Origin: Bryobacterales bacterium
GTDB taxonomy: Bacteria > Acidobacteriota > Terriglobia > Bryobacterales > Bryobacteraceae
Direction of reading: 5' to 3'
DNA: 7,048 bases
Assembly: GCA_025353235.1 (NCBI GenBank)
Contig: JANXQZ010000553.1
Span: forward strand, 1 to 7,048
The notes beneath the pieces are model-generated. The model did no database searches. It was not told the origin of the DNA and saw nothing but the letters and a program-made list of their open reading frames with translations. Positions 6,058-7,048 of the stretch are shown one piece after another. Both the position numbers and the translations under genes were made by a program. How positions within the stretch are numbered: the first letter of the stretch is position 1; each line of letters begins with the position of its first letter.

Positions 6058-6063
6058 TACAAT
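6058..6063 (+). promoter_or_regulatory. Possible -10 box (TACAAT) close to the DUF1080 gene start
   Basis: TACAAT ends nine bases before the ATG at 6073, so transcription from it would give a leader of only a few bases or none. The same hexamer stands seven bases before the HisN-like gene. No -35 match is seen. GGTGG just before the ATG could instead serve as a ribosome site on a longer transcript. Confidence 0.35.
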
Positions 6064-6072
6064 GGTGGTCAC

Positions 6073-6690
6073 ATGAAATCTGCGATTGCGATTCTAGCCG
6101 TCCTCCCTTTGCTCCATGCCGCCGATCGGAAACAGCTCTTTAACGGGAAGGATATGACCGGATGGGAGCATGTCGGCCCAGGTCAGTTTACCGTGGAAAA
6201 CGGGATGCTGAAAACGGCGGGAGGGATGGGACTGCTTTGGTTTAAAGGCGAAAAGCTCGGCGACACCACCATTCACGTGGTATTCAAAACGACTACGGAG
6301 CATGATAATTCCGGCGTTTACATCCGCATGGCGGAGCCTCCTCCGGATCCCTGGTACGGGGTTCACAATGGTTACGAAGTGCAGATCGATGCTGCCGGCG
6401 ACGATTGGCACTGCACCGGGGCGTTGTACTCGCTCAGCAAAGTTACGAAGCGAACCCAAAAGCCGCTCGGCGAGTGGAACACGATGGATATCGTCCTTAA
6501 GGGACAAGAGACCACCGTGATGCTGAACGGGGCGAAGATCAACGACTTCTTCGGAGATCAACCTGTTCCCCCGCGCAAAGAGTGGTTCGAGCCCGTGCGC
6601 GGCCCCCGCCCCGATTCCGGGTACATCGGCCTGCAAAACCATGACGCGCGATCCACCATCTTCTTCAAAGAGGTGAGCGTCGCCAAGTAA
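6073..6690 (+). CDS. Secreted DUF1080 protein (3-keto-disaccharide hydrolase family)
   Basis: A 205-residue protein with a short signal peptide (MKSAIAILAVLPLLHA, cleavage probably after Ala16) and a single DUF1080 domain, a concanavalin-like jelly-roll fold. Family marks are LFNGKDMTGWE (22-32), NSGVYIR (79-85), YEVQIDAAG (101-109), TGALY (115-119), GEWNTMDI (133-140) and GYIGLQNH (183-190). The family includes enzymes that act on 3-keto sugars made from disaccharides and glycosides, and is greatly expanded in Acidobacteriota, Planctomycetota and Bacteroidota. The enzymatic role here is by family only. The frame extends upstream to 6016, but the ATG at 6073 places the signal peptide first and has GGTGG upstream. 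The gene is divergent from the slipin, and fliM follows after 30 bases with no terminator seen. Confidence 0.92.
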   Translation: MKSAIAILAVLPLLHAADRKQLFNGKDMTGWEHVGPGQFTVENGMLKTAGGMGLLWFKGEKLGDTTIHVVFKTTTEHDNSGVYIRMAEPPPDPWYGVHNGYEVQIDAAGDDWHCTGALYSLSKVTKRTQKPLGEWNTMDIVLKGQETTVMLNGAKINDFFGDQPVPPRKEWFEPVRGPRPDSGYIGLQNHDARSTIFFKEVSVAK

Positions 6691-6720
6691 AGAAATACGG
6701 AAAGCCGCCGATAGTAGACC

Positions 6721-7048
6721 ATGGCGACTGACCGCATCCTTTCCCAGGAAGAAATCGACAACGTCTTCCTGAACGTTGGGGCGAAGGGCGTTCACGAGGA
6801 CACGGCCAAGCGGGCGCAGCCGTACGATTTCCGTCGGCCGGACCGAATCGCGAAAGACCAGTTGCGTTCCATCCACCTTCTCCACGAGAACTTTGCCCGG
6901 GTGATGGCTTCCAGCCTTTCGGCATATCTTCGGGCCTACGTGATGGTCAATCTGGTTTCGGTGGAACAGCTCTCCTACATGGAGTTTTCGCAGTGCTTGC
7001 CTTCACCTAGCTGCTTGGCTTCCCTCGGCATGAAGCCCTATGAAGGCA
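6721..7048 (+). CDS. fliM: Flagellar motor switch protein FliM, N-terminal part (cut by window edge)
   Basis: The first 109 codons run off the right edge without a stop. Residues 6-19 (ILSQEEIDNVFLNV) match the FliM N-terminal CheY-P-binding segment LSQxEIDALL. After a short linker comes YDFRRPDRIAKDQLRSIHLL (35-54), then ENFARVMASSLSAYLRAYV and VSVEQLSYMEFSQCLPSPS, which are classic FliM middle-domain sequence. FliM joins FliG and FliN in the C-ring and sets rotation direction in response to chemotaxis. The ATG is the first start after an in-frame TAG (6715-6717). The ribosome site is weak. The gene probably leads into a flagellar cluster to the right; the gene just before it is not flagellar. 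Confidence 0.95.
   Translation, partial: MATDRILSQEEIDNVFLNVGAKGVHEDTAKRAQPYDFRRPDRIAKDQLRSIHLLHENFARVMASSLSAYLRAYVMVNLVSVEQLSYMEFSQCLPSPSCLASLGMKPYEG

Noticed and set aside
6016..6072. Upstream extension of the DUF1080 gene to an ATG at 6016
   Set aside because: The extra 19 residues would bury the signal peptide, and they cover the dyad and promoter-like bases.
6691..6720. Promoter or terminator between the DUF1080 gene and fliM
   Set aside because: Only 30 bases; GATAGT near 6710 is a poor -10 with no -35, and no hairpin with a T-run is present.
6094..6885. Long minus-strand open frame (263 codons) opposite the DUF1080 gene and the start of fliM
   Set aside because: It crosses two genes with strong family signatures on the other strand and shows no domain or signal of its own.
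1..7048. CRISPR arrays, tRNA or rRNA genes, insertion sequences, phage or defence genes
   Set aside because: No regularly spaced repeats, RNA gene sequence, transposase, integrase or defence domain could be seen; nearly all of the window is ordinary intact coding sequence.

Overview
The window is GC-rich bacterial DNA holding nine protein-coding genes, two of them cut by the window edges. There is no sign of phage, insertion sequences, CRISPR or RNA genes. The mix of a DUF1080 secreted protein, a slipin/SPOR pair, FliM, and a dispersed-repeat arm coding for VGQPILAATGFQPV when read through suggests a free-living Acidobacteriota, perhaps of the Solibacter/Bryobacter kind. That placement is inference from gene style and was not tested.

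The left 6 kb is one long run of minus-strand genes, read right to left. First comes a slipin-type SPFH membrane protein (5211-5987), then a TTG-started SPOR-domain protein five bases downstream (4627-5205). Next is a gap of about 220 bases containing a perfect 42-bp inverted repeat (4428-4469 and 4579-4620) whose arms are themselves hairpins, like a REP/BIME element. After the gap come lipoyl synthase LipA (about 3488-4402), apolipoprotein N-acyltransferase Lnt (2029-3516, overlapping lipA by 29 bases), a HisN-like inositol-monophosphatase-family enzyme (1234-2001), an extended-SDR nucleotide-sugar epimerase/dehydratase (238-1227), and the N-terminus of a SAM methyltransferase (1-241) overlapping it by ATGA. 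The last two look like the start of a glycan or surface-polysaccharide cluster running off the left edge.

The right 1 kb is on the plus strand. It holds a secreted DUF1080 (3-keto-disaccharide hydrolase family) protein (6073-6690), divergent from the slipin, and 30 bases later the first 109 codons of flagellar motor switch protein FliM (6721 to the edge).

The left half is dominated by envelope functions: membrane organisation (slipin), peptidoglycan binding (SPOR), lipoprotein maturation (Lnt) and sugar modification (epimerase, methyltransferase). LipA is the metabolic exception. Points worth a second look are the paired repeat between SPOR and lipA, TACAAT boxes 7-9 bases before two start codons (possible leaderless genes), a dyad in the 85-bp divergent region, and an epimerase with Asn at the usual catalytic Tyr position. 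All genes look intact. No clearly new defence or mobile system was found.
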